NCBI GenBank assembly: GCA_002496565.1
Contig: DAKJ01000021.1
Coordinates: 1-55,275, forward strand
Source of the DNA: Methanosarcina sp. UBA289
GTDB taxonomy: Archaea > Halobacteriota > Methanosarcinia > Methanosarcinales > Methanosarcinaceae
Direction of reading: 5' to 3'
DNA length: 55,275 nucleotides
In this document: positions 1 to 8,343 of the stretch, piece after piece
Position numbering within the stretch: position 1 is the first letter of the stretch
Layout of the letters: the number at the start of each line of letters is the position of its first letter
The notes under the pieces: generated by a model
What the model was told of the DNA's origin: nothing
The model's input: only the letters and a program-made list of their open reading frames with translations
Database searches by the model: none
Position numbers and translations under genes: made by a program

Positions 1-215
1 ATTGCATCGGCAGCCATCATAACATGTGGCAGGAACAGTTTCCCTCTCTCAAAAAGAATTCCTACCTGATTCATGCCTTCAGAAAGCCCTTTTTCTATAA
101 TTTCAGCCGGTTCCATTACTTCTTTTGCTTTCTCGACAGCAGCGAGCACTACATCTCTTTTACAGGAGATGACTGCATCAGAAAGCTCCTGAATAAGTTC
201 TTCTTTAGTTGCCAT
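1..215 (-). CDS. mtbC: Methylamine corrinoid protein, dimethylamine (MtbC) type, 3' part missing at window edge
   Basis: The minus strand reads MATKEELIQELSDAVISCKR and continues in frame past the window edge. The visible 71 residues are the N-terminal helical domain of the B12-binding methyltransferase corrinoid proteins. The stretch LPHVMMAADA at the edge is the conserved end of that domain, just before the cobalamin-binding Rossmann domain. In the family the protein carries the methyl group from a substrate-specific methyltransferase (here most likely dimethylamine:MtbB) to the MtbA/MtaA coenzyme M methyltransferase in the cytoplasm. The ATG is preceded by a good Shine-Dalgarno (GGAGGTATA on the minus strand). 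Choosing MtbC over MtmC or MttC rests on my memory of N-terminal sequences, so the subtype is less certain than the family. The histidine that ligands cobalt lies outside the window. Confidence 0.82.
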   Translation of the reverse strand, partial: MATKEELIQELSDAVISCKRDVVLAAVEKAKEVMEPAEIIEKGLSEGMNQVGILFERGKLFLPHVMMAADA

Positions 216-293
216 TTTTTTATACCTCCATGAATACCAGAAGCTCCCTTCAGTGCCTGAAGAGAAAAAATGAATCTGGAATTCTAATCGGAT

Positions 294-303
294 ATTATAT
301 AAA
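294..303 (-). promoter_or_regulatory. Probable TATA box of the corrinoid protein gene
   Basis: The minus strand reads TTTATATAAT about 80 bases upstream of the corrinoid ATG. Transcription starting about 25 bases downstream of it would give a leader of roughly 50-60 bases that includes the GGAGG site. Position and composition fit an archaeal TATA box; no experiment supports it here. Confidence 0.45.
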
Positions 304-613
304 TTCTGAATTATTTAGCCCAACCTGTATAGTATTTTCAAAAAAGGAGAGAAATTGAGTACTGCCTGTGCATTTGAATAGCCAGTGCATTCTGACTGTC
401 CCAATGGACAGAGCTCAAGCCATAAGATTTTTTAATGATATTAAAAATTTCAATGCTATATTCTAAGGTTAAAATTTAAGACCTGATAGATAAAAGTCCC
501 AATAAGAGAAATAGAATAATCTCAAATTGTACAATAAAAAGAGAGGCTCAGTTGCCTTAATATAAGTCCAAGAAAATCAAAGGTTATTCTGGTTTTGGTG
601 GTCTCAAATTCGT

Positions 614-669
614 TTACTTTGAACTCATTACTTTTAACTCATTACCTTGAATTTATTACTTTGAACTCA
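614..669. repeat. Four tandem 14-bp repeats abutting a stop codon
   Basis: Four consecutive 14-bp units are visible: TTACTTTGAACTCA, TTACTTTTAACTCA, TTACCTTGAATTTA and again TTACTTTGAACTCA. A fifth partial unit runs into the stop codon of the DUF2769 gene. The first and fourth units are identical. The rest of the 216-673 spacer is AT-rich and shows no convincing gene. Confidence 0.8.
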
Positions 670-673
670 TTAC

Positions 674-1099
674 TTACATTTTTGATTCTTCCACTACGCA
701 GAACCTGATATCCTCACGGTATTCAGGAGTTTTTCTAAAGTTCTTCAGGAAAAACTCAGGTTTTTCTTTTTCTTTGAGTAATTCCGGTTTTTCGGCTTTC
801 AGGCAGAAGTATTCCCCCTCAATCCGGAATTTCCTGAAAAGCTCGCAGGTCTCACAGAGACATCCTTCTTTTTTTCCATGTCCAGAAGATTTACCCTTAG
901 AGCAAAACATCCCTTCACCGCCGGAATAGGAAGGACAGTTTTTGCAAATGCAGGCTTTAAGGTGATGATATGAGTTGCAGATCCCAAAATATCTTCCATA
1001 TTCTTCCCTGGTCTGCTGTATGATATCGAATTCTTTCTCCCCGGACTTTCTACTTATCCCGATATATTCTACATCTTCCGCTGCAAGCCTGGAACTCAA
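674..1099 (-). CDS. Cysteine-rich DUF2769-type protein
   Basis: A 141-residue cytoplasmic protein with a cysteine cluster in its middle: CICKNC, then MFC, then CLCETCELF and YFC. This spacing resembles DUF2769 proteins, which I know as small, cysteine-rich and common in Methanosarcina. The cysteines probably bind a metal or Fe-S cluster; no enzymatic role can be read from the sequence. The frame stays open to a TTG at 1144, but a TATA-like stretch (about 1148-1158) lies right beside that codon. I therefore prefer the TTG at 1099, which follows a perfect AGGAGG by six bases. The gene is single, convergent with nothing close, and ends in a tandem-repeat array. Confidence 0.75.
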   Translation of the reverse strand: MSSRLAAEDVEYIGISRKSGEKEFDIIQQTREEYGRYFGICNSYHHLKACICKNCPSYSGGEGMFCSKGKSSGHGKKEGCLCETCELFRKFRIEGEYFCLKAEKPELLKEKEKPEFFLKNFRKTPEYREDIRFCVVEESKM

Positions 1100-1242
1100 A
1101 ACACTCCTCCTGTATGAAGAAAGACATGATTTATAAGATGTCAAAATATATTATGTATTGCTTAAGGATTTGAAAAGTGCATTTTAGCTGCGGCAGTTAA
1201 AGGATTTTTGGATCCGAAAGGGTTATTGGAGAGTTGGTAACT

Positions 1243-2157
1243 ATGGGATTCAATCAAATAGCTGAAAGCGATGAAATTATTCTTGGTGAAGCACTGGAAA
1301 GGCAGCAAATTCTGGAAAGAGTAATCAATAACAGCCCTGTTATGGCTTTTCTCTGGACCCCAAACGAGAACTGGCCTGCTAAATACGTTTCGGAAAATGT
1401 AACCCAACTTGAGTACAGCGCAGAAGATTTCCTGACAGGAAGGATAATGTATGCAGACATAGTCCATTCTGAGGATATAGATAGGGTTAGAAAGGAACTT
1501 AGCCGGTGCTGCGAGGCTGGAAATGACAGCTTTATACAGAGGTACAGGGTTCTTACCGGGGGAGGAGAAGTCCGCTGGGTAGAAGAAAAAACCTTTATTC
1601 AGCGTGATGAAAAAGGAAATGTAGATAATTTTCAGGGAATAGTCAGGGACATTACGCAGGAAATTAAAAACGAAAAGGCACTGAGGAACGCTCTTCAAAG
1701 CCAGAAAGCCCTGATGGAAAAGCAAAAAGTTCTCTTAGAGAAACAGAAAGCACTCGAAACCGTAATCAACAATAGTCCGATGGTAGTATTCCTCTGGAAA
1801 GCTGAAAAGTACTGGCCCACCGTGTATGTGTCTGAGAATGTCAGGCAGTTTGGATACACTCCAGAGGATTTCATTTCTGGGAGAATCCTTTATGGGAAGA
1901 TCATCCATCCAGAAGACCTCTTTCTTGTGGAACTTGAGCTTGAGGAAAACTGTGAAGAAGGAGGAAAGGAATTCAACCGCCAATACCGAATTCTTACGCA
2001 GGCTGCTGACGTCCGCTGGATTGACGAAAAAACCTTTATCCAGCGCAATGAAGAAGGAGAAGTTACTCATTTCCAGGGCATTATAGAGGATGTAACCCGA
2101 CATGTAAAAAGAGCCGAGCCTATAGGTCGAAATCGGAAAGGTGAGAGGCAAAACTGA
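1243..2157 (+). CDS. PAS-domain protein with two PAS domains and no output domain
   Basis: About 304 residues containing two similar PAS/PAC units (roughly residues 25-135 and 175-290), joined by a glutamine/lysine-rich coiled linker near residues 145-170. Each unit has the INNSP...FLW start, a YVSENV segment, an HPED or HSED element, and ends with FQGI..D(I/V)T, the signature of the PAS_3 fold. The two copies are clearly internal duplicates. No histidine kinase, HATPase, GAF or DNA-binding domain follows, so it may be a sensor that docks on a separate kinase, or a truncated kinase. I chose the ATG at 1243 over the TTG at 1234 because GGAGAG is correctly spaced only for the ATG. Confidence 0.85.
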   Translation: MGFNQIAESDEIILGEALERQQILERVINNSPVMAFLWTPNENWPAKYVSENVTQLEYSAEDFLTGRIMYADIVHSEDIDRVRKELSRCCEAGNDSFIQRYRVLTGGGEVRWVEEKTFIQRDEKGNVDNFQGIVRDITQEIKNEKALRNALQSQKALMEKQKVLLEKQKALETVINNSPMVVFLWKAEKYWPTVYVSENVRQFGYTPEDFISGRILYGKIIHPEDLFLVELELEENCEEGGKEFNRQYRILTQAADVRWIDEKTFIQRNEEGEVTHFQGIIEDVTRHVKRAEPIGRNRKGERQN

Positions 2158-2410
2158 CTGGAAGCCTTAAATTTAGACTGGGTATTAATTAACTTAAATT
2201 ATTTCCGGAGTTGTCTCACAGATTAATTTAGTTGATATAATATCAAGGAAGGTAAAAGTAAATATATTGTTTAAATGTAATACTAATAAATACTATAACT
2301 ATTTAAAAGTAATACTAATGAGTAGTTCAAATAATCACTATCCTATACTACCGTAATGGAAATTTAATATATTCATTTAGCTTTCATACTTTCTTAACAA
2401 ATAACTATTT

Positions 2411-2581
2411 ATGTTTGAGAATATTAAGAAGTGTTTGCAGGTTTTAATAGAACTGCAGGATCTGCAGCCTCTCCAAATGCCTGAGTGTAAGGACTGGAAA
2501 CAAAGAATGCTGAGTAACACGGAAATATATAGAAAAAATATCAAAAAGGATATAAGAACAAATTGTTCCCCAAAAAGCTAA
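2411..2581 (+). CDS. Doubtful small ORF, 56 aa
   Basis: An ATG frame starting MFENIKKCLQVLIELQDLQP encodes 56 mostly charged residues. There is no Shine-Dalgarno upstream and I recognise no family. It could be the relic of a longer gene, or chance. I list it only because it is the longest frame in the spacer. Confidence 0.2.
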   Translation: MFENIKKCLQVLIELQDLQPLQMPECKDWKQRMLSNTEIYRKNIKKDIRTNCSPKS

Positions 2582-2591
2582 AGAGGGTTAC

Positions 2592-2650
2592 ACCCCGAAA
2601 CCGGCTCGGTTACAAGGAGTTTGAAAGAGTAATCTAACTGTTTTCGGGGT
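2592..2650. ncRNA. Possible structured RNA or palindrome
   Basis: A perfect 9-bp inverted repeat (ACCCCGAAA at 2592-2600, TTTCGGGGT at 2642-2650) encloses a second perfect hairpin, AACCG-GCT-CGGTT at 2599-2611, which shares two bases with the outer stem. The stretch is GC-richer than its surroundings. It could be a structured RNA, a terminator or a protein site. No RNA family was recognised. Confidence 0.3.
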
Positions 2651-2773
2651 CAAATTTCAAGAGCTTAGTCTTTTCTATATCCAACGAAATAAATAGAGAA
2701 TAGAACTAGCAGACCAACTATCTTCTCTTTTTTACTCTGAATCCCCAACTTACAGGCTCTACCTTAATTGATC

Positions 2774-2801
2774 AAAGGTTCGAATCTCTTTTACTGCACC
2801 A
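2774..2801 (+). other. tRNA 3'-end-like remnant (T arm, acceptor strand, CCA)
   Basis: The order AAAGG-TTCGAAT-CTCTT-TTACTGC-A-CCA has the exact lengths of a tRNA T stem (4 of 5 pairs, one of them G-U), T loop, 3' acceptor strand, discriminator and CCA. No matching D arm, anticodon arm or full 5' acceptor strand lies upstream, so it is not a working tRNA gene. Such 3' ends are left behind by elements that integrate into tRNA genes. Confidence 0.4.
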
Positions 2802-3067
2802 AATTCAAGGAAATCGGTGATTATATTCACCAATCAAATTTTTAAATTTGGTTACTTTTGGATTATTATTTTGTGTCATTCTATGAACTTATACACTCTA
2901 GCTATAAGTAATAAGCTTAAGTTTTTCATGCGCGATTAAAGCTTGTTTTATAAATATTAGAGATACTATTATTATTTAGATTAAAAACTATTTACTCTTA
3001 AATCCAGCGATAAAAGTGCTCATAAAAATCGTTCGATTGGAACTTAAATTTATCTGGTGGGGAAAAA

Positions 3068-3382
3068 ATGAGAACGGAGCTTATTGTTTTAATTATTTTA
3101 TTTAGCATATTTTTGTCAATAGGGTGTACGAATAAAAACGAGACAGATTACGTTAAGATTCAGAATTCTCAATATTATCCAGATTCAATCACAATATCTT
3201 CCGGTGATACAGTAAGATGGACAAATCTTGATTCAACTAATCATACAGTCGTGGGGACTGATTTCTCATCCGGTAACATAACAAGTCAGGACTCATATGA
3301 TCATACATTCACGAAAGAAGGAACTTATAGTTATCACTGTTCAATTGAGCCTTCCATGAAGGGCGTTGTCATAGTAAAATAA
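3068..3382 (+). CDS. Small cupredoxin-like lipoprotein lacking one copper-ligand histidine
   Basis: 104 residues: an N-terminal signal with the lipobox LSIGC (lipidated Cys20), then a single cupredoxin fold of the plastocyanin/amicyanin type. It would be anchored outside the cytoplasmic membrane and, in this family, would carry single electrons on a type 1 copper. Ligand positions seen are His59 (NHTVV), Cys91 and Met97 in the C-terminal loop YHCSIEPSM. The amicyanin loop is C-x2-H-x2-M; here the histidine position is Glu94. The codon is GAG, so this is a coding substitution and not a frame problem. Copper binding may therefore be altered or lost. The ATG follows a GGTGGGG site. Confidence 0.85.
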   Translation: MRTELIVLIILFSIFLSIGCTNKNETDYVKIQNSQYYPDSITISSGDTVRWTNLDSTNHTVVGTDFSSGNITSQDSYDHTFTKEGTYSYHCSIEPSMKGVVIVK

Positions 3383-3775
3383 AGTCTCTACAGAGATTCA
3401 AAATTGTTAAACCGGCATTCATAAATTTCCTTTTTAAATAATTCACTCTAATTAGTAAAACTATTAAAAGAGTGCATTTAGCGTATAATTTTTTTCTGTA
3501 ATGCAAAGATGGTAAAGTTATAGATCCGTCTTGACAGTGCCTGACCTGCCCGTATTTTCATTTGGAATTAAAATTTGACCACAAAAAATACAGAATAAGG
3601 GAACTTCTTAAATACTTCATGTCGAAGCTTTGTTTAAAAGCTCCCTAAAGATTCTCATAGAAATTATAAATATCGCGGCAAAAATATAATAATTATGTTA
3701 TAATTTCAATATAATATTAACTTTAGGATAATGTCACCTCATTTTCTTTGAAGTTCTGTTTTTTTCTCTCAGTTC
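3383..3775. other. AT-rich convergent spacer
   Basis: This spacer separates the convergent cupredoxin gene and galU. Just after the cupredoxin stop lies a small near-palindrome (GTCTCTacAGAGAT, one mismatched pair) that could help end transcription. I see no gene in the remainder, which is dominated by A/T runs near 3670-3720. Confidence 0.5.
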
Positions 3776-4735
3776 TTATTCTTCACCGAACTTCTCACTC
3801 TCTAAAGTTATGATATTGTCAACCGACGACTCTCTCATCATATTGGCTTCCCCCTGTTCCATCCCTTCTTCGGATTCAAAAATCTTCCTAAGGTATTCGA
3901 GTACATCGTCTCTGAGGTTTTCATTTTCAAGAGCAAAGTCCACTATTGATTTTACGTATCCTAATCTGTCGCCGGTATCGAACCTTTTTCCCTTGAACCT
4001 ACAGGCATAGATCATCTGTGACTTACTAAGAACCCGGATACCATCAGTCAGCTGGATTTCGTTTCCAACTCCGGTTCCAGCTTCTTTTATACCGTCAAAA
4101 ATTTCAGGGGTGAAAACATAGCGGCCTATTGCTCCAAGATTGGAAGGAGCATTTTCAGGTGACGGTTTTTCGACGATGTCCTCCATTTCATAGAGAGAAT
4201 CATTGAGAGGTTTTCCCTTTATAATCCCATAGCTGCTCAATTTTTCATAAGGAACTTCTTCAACTGCAAGCGTGGACCTACCATATTTTTCGAAATTTTC
4301 AATGAGCTGGGCAGTGCAGGGCTTGTCATTCACAATAATATCGTCTCCGAGAAGAACAGCGAAAGGCTCGTCTCCAATATGGTTTTCTGCCCTGAGAACT
4401 GCATCTCCAAGACCATTGGGCTCTTTCTGGCGGATATAGTGAATATCAACAAGGGAAGAAACGTCCCTGACAAGCTTAAGAAGTTCAGTGTTGTGTTTTT
4501 TCGCAAGGTGCATCTCGAGTTCAGGAGAATCATCAAAATAGTCCTCAATTGCTCGCTTGCCCCTGCCTGTAATGATGATGATATCCTCAATTCCAGAGGC
4601 AATAGCTTCCTCCACGACGTAATGAATTACAGGCGTATCAATGATAGGAAGCATTTCTTTTGGCATTGACTTGGTAGCAGGCAGGAAACGGGTTCCAAGG
4701 CCAGCAGCTGGAATAAGTGCTTTTTTAACGGTCAA
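3776..4735 (-). CDS. galU: UTP--glucose-1-phosphate uridylyltransferase
   Basis: A 319-residue enzyme that makes UDP-glucose from UTP and glucose 1-phosphate, in the cytoplasm, feeding glycan and surface polysaccharide synthesis. The nucleotide-binding start KALIPAAGLGTRFLPATKS, followed by PKEMLPI and later LLGDD, VEKP and FDTGDRLGY, is the full GalU pattern. Length matches bacterial GalU (about 290-320). The C-terminal 30 residues are acidic and variable. No ATG precedes the KALIPAAG core; the start is a TTG about seven bases after GGAGAG. The gene stands alone with AT-rich flanks on both sides. Confidence 0.93.
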   Translation of the reverse strand: MTVKKALIPAAGLGTRFLPATKSMPKEMLPIIDTPVIHYVVEEAIASGIEDIIIITGRGKRAIEDYFDDSPELEMHLAKKHNTELLKLVRDVSSLVDIHYIRQKEPNGLGDAVLRAENHIGDEPFAVLLGDDIIVNDKPCTAQLIENFEKYGRSTLAVEEVPYEKLSSYGIIKGKPLNDSLYEMEDIVEKPSPENAPSNLGAIGRYVFTPEIFDGIKEAGTGVGNEIQLTDGIRVLSKSQMIYACRFKGKRFDTGDRLGYVKSIVDFALENENLRDDVLEYLRKIFESEEGMEQGEANMMRESSVDNIITLESEKFGEE

Positions 4736-5022
4736 AATAAACTCTCCAAATAACTTAAAAATACAATGTTAAAGTTTTTAATTATATGAGATTTAAATTA
4801 TACTTTACCCTATGATTAATTTTTCTCTACCGTGACATCAAAAAATCGAATATAACTCAATTATAATATAATCATCTTACTTTTCCTTAAGTTAGAAATA
4901 TAAAAAACTAATATAATTATAAGTTAATATAATTTGCAAAAAAATCACGGGAAATTGTAAGAAAAAAGACTACAAACTTTGAAAAAGAAAAATGATATTC
5001 AAAAATTCCCTTGATGCAAGAA

Positions 5023-5160
5023 TTATATGCATGCACTGAAGTTCAGACTATCGAGGTCAATATCCTTTTGAGCTTTAACGGCACACTCAACGCAAAGTTC
5101 TTGCCCTTTGATCGTTACTGAATTTTCAACTTCTTTTCTGCAACTTTCACATTTCCCCAT
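5023..5160 (-). CDS. 45-aa double-CxxC zinc-ribbon protein
   Basis: The minus strand reads MGKCESCRKEVENSV and ends after 45 residues. Two CxxC knuckles (C4/C7 and C23/C26) with about 15 residues between them form a small treble-clef or zinc-ribbon unit. The function is unknown; such proteins bind zinc and often act as small adaptors. The ATG is preceded by AAGGTGA at correct spacing, which makes a real gene likely despite the small size. Confidence 0.7.
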   Translation of the reverse strand: MGKCESCRKEVENSVTIKGQELCVECAVKAQKDIDLDSLNFSACI

Positions 5161-5504
5161 TTATTTTCACCTTCAAATGGCTGTATAAGTTCACATGTAA
5201 AGAGACTACTTTACGGTATAATTAAATTCAGTGTAAGAAGTAATTTTGCCTTTGGAAGAAATATTAAAAGTAACTTTAGCGATAGAATCTCACAATATTA
5301 TACAAAGAGGCATGAATAAATTATTAACAAAGATATGATTAATAATATAAGTAATAAACTATTATTTAGGAGATATTTTAACTGAGACTCTTAAAACCAA
5401 AATTAGCCGCAAGCTACAATCAGGATTTTGTACTGGACTACAATGCCAGAATATATAAATTGGAGATGCATACTTCCTAAAAACAGGAATATGAGGGGGA
5501 AATA
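5161..5504. other. Divergent spacer with promoter region
   Basis: This AT-rich spacer separates the divergent zinc-ribbon gene and the ferredoxin/AOR operon. It contains no gene. It should hold promoters for both directions; the one I can place is the TATA box at 5450-5459. Confidence 0.5.
5450..5459 (+). promoter_or_regulatory. Probable TATA box of the ferredoxin/AOR operon
   Basis: AATATATAAA lies 45 bases upstream of the ferredoxin ATG. A start about 25 bases downstream would leave a short leader carrying the strong site GAGGGGGA. Confidence 0.5.
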
Positions 5505-6023
5505 ATGGCAAAAAGATTAAAGGTCGCAAATCCAGCCCGCTGCATAGGCTGCTACTCCTGCATGATGGCCTGCGCAAGAACCTGGTATGATACCATATCT
5601 TTAAAAAACAGTCGAATTGATATCCAGACACGTGGCGGGATCGAAACTCCTTATTCTCAAATTGTCTGCCATGCCTGCATAGATCCTCCGTGTATGAGGG
5701 CCTGTCCGCTGGGCGCGCTTACCAAAAGGAAAGGAGGAGGAGTAAATCTCAATAAAGAAATCTGTGATGGTTGCGGAAACTGCATAGAAGCCTGCTTAAT
5801 GGGAGCTATCCATCTGGATGCGGAGAAAAAAGCTGTAATCTGTAAGCACTGCGGCGTCTGCCCGAAGTTCTGTCCCCATGATGTTCTGGAAATGATTGAG
5901 GTTGAAGACAGCGGAGAAATAAAGATTACTGATACGGGTCCGGCTCCAGATACAAGCCCGGTTAGCTCGACGGCATCCCATAAAGACCTTTATGGAGAAG
6001 AAGAACATGGGGAGGAAAAATGA
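5505..6023 (+). CDS. Polyferredoxin, electron-transfer partner of the AOR-family enzyme
   Basis: A 172-residue protein with sixteen cysteines arranged for four [4Fe-4S] clusters: CIGCYSCMMAC, CHACIDPPCMRACP, CDGCGNCIEAC and CKHCGVCPKFC. This four-cluster layout is that of the HycB/PhsB-type electron-transfer subunits that serve molybdo- and tungstopterin enzymes. There is no signal peptide, so it is cytoplasmic. The acidic tail after residue 135 is low-complexity. A strong GAGGGGGA site precedes the ATG, and its end overlaps the next gene by four bases (ATGA), so the two are translationally coupled. Inference: it carries electrons to or from the downstream oxidoreductase. Confidence 0.88.
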   Translation: MAKRLKVANPARCIGCYSCMMACARTWYDTISLKNSRIDIQTRGGIETPYSQIVCHACIDPPCMRACPLGALTKRKGGGVNLNKEICDGCGNCIEACLMGAIHLDAEKKAVICKHCGVCPKFCPHDVLEMIEVEDSGEIKITDTGPAPDTSPVSSTASHKDLYGEEEHGEEK

Positions 6024-7783
6024 CAACCGAGAAATATGCTATTGAGGGGCTTAAGAATGTACTATATATTGACCTAAACAGCCAGAGCTATTATGTTAAG
6101 GAAAGGCGAGACCTCTATGAGAAATATCTGGGAGGCGTGGGAGTTGCCACAAACCTCATGCTCGAAGAATATAAAGAAGGTACAGGCCCGCTTGATCCGG
6201 AAATGCCAATTATCCTCAGCACAGGGCCCCTCTCTGGTGTATATCCTACCTGCACCAAGGCTGTTGCACTGTTCCGCTCCCCTCTTAATGGAGAATTAGG
6301 AGAATCCTATGCAGGCGGCCATCTTGCCATGTCCATGCGCTATTCAGGGTACGAGACTATTGTTATTAAAGGAGCCTCACGATACCCTGTGTATGTTGCA
6401 ATCCACGACGACAAAGTTACCTTCAGGGACGCATCTTCCATATGGCATCTCTCTTCAGCAATTGATGTGGGAAAAATCCTGCGAGAAATCGAGCCAGGTG
6501 CAGGCAGACGCAGTATAATTCGAATTGGACCTGCAGGAGAACGAGGGATCACATATGCCGATGTCAATGTCGATACCTATCGCCATTTCGGACGCCTCGG
6601 GCTTGGAACGGTTTTTGGGGCAAAGAAACTTAAAGCTGTTGTTATTTCCGGAAACAAGGAGCTAAAAAGCCCTGAACACAAAGCCTATCGAAAGACTGTT
6701 AGCATGCTCTATGACATCATTGTGAAAACAGGACTTACTGAAAAATACCATAACCTGGGCACAAGCGAAAATATTCTGGTTTTAAACGAACTCAAAGGCT
6801 TGCCTACACGGAATCTACAGGCAGCCTCTTTTGAAGGAGCTGAAACGATTTCAGGAGAGCTTTTTGCCGAAAAGTATCTTCTCAGGCGGGTTTCCTGTGC
6901 GGGCTGCCCAATTGGGTGTATCCATGTAGCCATGTTAAAACGTGCCTTCTCAAAAGCGCATGAATATGAGGCTCTGAATATTTCCTATGATTTTGAATTA
7001 ATCTATGCTCTCGGTTCGAATCTTGGCGTAGCTGATCCCGAGGCCGTGCTCGAACTGATTGACGCCTGCGAAAAAGCCGGAGTTGATATAATCAGCATGG
7101 GAGTTGTACTCGCCTGGGCCACGGAAATGCAGCAGCGCGGGGAAATTTCCACTAAAGAGAATCTTGGGCTTAAACTTTCCTGGGGAGATAAAGCTGCATA
7201 TCTTAGAGCAATAGACCTTGTAGTCCAGGCGCCAAATGAGTTTTACTCAGCCCTTGGAAAAGGGGTGGAATATGCCTCAAAGAAGTACGGAGGAGAGGAT
7301 TTCGCAATTCAACTTGGAGGGCTGGAAATTCCGGGTTATCACACAGGGCTTGGAAACGTGCTTGGACTCACGGTAGGTGCCAGGCACTCTCATCTCGACA
7401 GTGCAGCTTATTCCGCAGATCAGAAAGCATTTAATCAGCCAATCTCGGATGAGCAAATTGTTGATTATATAATCGAGGAAGAAGACCGACGCAATGTCCT
7501 GAACTGTATGGTTTCCTGCCTTTTTGCCAGAAATGTCTACACATACGAAAATATAATTCTGGCCCTTAAAGCTCTGGGAATAGAAAGAACCGAAGAGGAA
7601 TTGAAAGCACTAGGAAAGGATATTTTCAGGAAAAAGTATGCATTGAAAAAGAAATTCGGCTTCAAGTTCGAAGACCTTAAAATCCCAAAAAGATTTTTTG
7701 AAACCCCCTCTACTACAGGGATGATCGAGGAAAAAAGGGTCAAGCAGGCAATGGAAATATACAGAGAAAAAAGGGGGATTTGA
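6020..7783 (+). CDS. Aldehyde ferredoxin oxidoreductase family protein
   Basis: A 587-residue enzyme of the tungsten-pterin AOR family, near the usual 600. The N-terminal domain shows GGVGVATNLM, STGPLSG and the run RSPLNGELGESYAGGH, all typical of the pterin-binding half. The [4Fe-4S] ligands appear as SCAGCPIGC near residue 293, with the distant fourth cysteine in NCMVSC near residue 495. Family members oxidise aldehydes or reduce carboxylic acids with ferredoxin; the actual substrate cannot be told from sequence. It is coupled to the polyferredoxin upstream and the pair forms a two-gene operon. Confidence 0.9.
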   Translation: MTTEKYAIEGLKNVLYIDLNSQSYYVKERRDLYEKYLGGVGVATNLMLEEYKEGTGPLDPEMPIILSTGPLSGVYPTCTKAVALFRSPLNGELGESYAGGHLAMSMRYSGYETIVIKGASRYPVYVAIHDDKVTFRDASSIWHLSSAIDVGKILREIEPGAGRRSIIRIGPAGERGITYADVNVDTYRHFGRLGLGTVFGAKKLKAVVISGNKELKSPEHKAYRKTVSMLYDIIVKTGLTEKYHNLGTSENILVLNELKGLPTRNLQAASFEGAETISGELFAEKYLLRRVSCAGCPIGCIHVAMLKRAFSKAHEYEALNISYDFELIYALGSNLGVADPEAVLELIDACEKAGVDIISMGVVLAWATEMQQRGEISTKENLGLKLSWGDKAAYLRAIDLVVQAPNEFYSALGKGVEYASKKYGGEDFAIQLGGLEIPGYHTGLGNVLGLTVGARHSHLDSAAYSADQKAFNQPISDEQIVDYIIEEEDRRNVLNCMVSCLFARNVYTYENIILALKALGIERTEEELKALGKDIFRKKYALKKKFGFKFEDLKIPKRFFETPSTTGMIEEKRVKQAMEIYREKRGI

Positions 7784-7875
7784 GTTAAGAGATCTCTTGA
7801 AGGCAGATTAGATCCTTTCTACATTTACTGAAATCCTGCTCGTATCAAGAATACTTGTCTACTCCCAATGCTACC

Positions 7876-8068
7876 TCTATTCCCAAAGGTAATGAAAAAA
7901 CTCTGTATACCGCAAAAAGAGAATTAAAAGAAGAAACAGGTTTTGAGGTTGATGGCGAGTTTATTGATCTGGGAGAGTTGAACAGTCCGGATACAAGATG
8001 GTGCATGTATAGGCTCTTGAAAAAGACCTAGATGTAACCAATGTTGTGAGTAATACGTTTACGCTCGT
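7876..8068 (+). pseudogene. Decayed Nudix hydrolase copy
   Basis: The stretch is very similar in DNA to the middle of the intact Nudix gene at 13969-14487. It retains the Nudix-box region (GNEKTLYTAKRELKEETGF, then EVDGEFIDLGELN). A missing C after GAGTTGAA shifts the frame, and TAG replaces the tryptophan codon TGG a few codons later. Neither the 5' third nor the 3' end is present. It is a dead partial copy about 6 kb from the functional gene. Confidence 0.85.
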
Positions 8069-8343
8069 GAGTTCTTGCGAATCAAAGATTTATTACAATG
8101 GGATCGCGGAGGGGCACAAATACCCTGACTTTTATACAAGGGATGAAGTGAACCCTTGCTGGCTTTTTGTTTTCGACTTTAATATCTAAATCGTCACTTC
8201 TTTGTAAAATGATCGAAAATCTGGCAAAGATTTAATGGCAGAGTTTCAATAACTTAGAACAAAGAAACCTTGTTAAAGAACACTATAAATCATTTCCGAG
8301 TAACCAGGAGAGAGGCCCGAAGCATACTCCATCCTTTTGAAGT

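Larger units (their letters stand above)
2158..3067. other. 910-bp AT-rich spacer with weak remnants
   Basis: No recognisable protein gene fills this spacer. It holds a doubtful 56-codon frame (2411-2581), a hairpin-rich stretch (2592-2650), a tRNA-3'-end-like sequence (2774-2801) and a perfect 7-bp-arm palindrome CAAATTT/AAATTTG at 2835-2850. The combination suggests the scar of a lost element or an uncharacterised RNA. Confidence 0.6.

Noticed and set aside
614..669. CRISPR array
   Set aside because: The 14-bp units are directly adjacent with no spacers; no cas genes are in the window.
2730..2801. Complete tRNA gene
   Set aside because: Only the T arm and 3' acceptor strand fit; no D arm, anticodon arm or matching 5' acceptor strand could be found.
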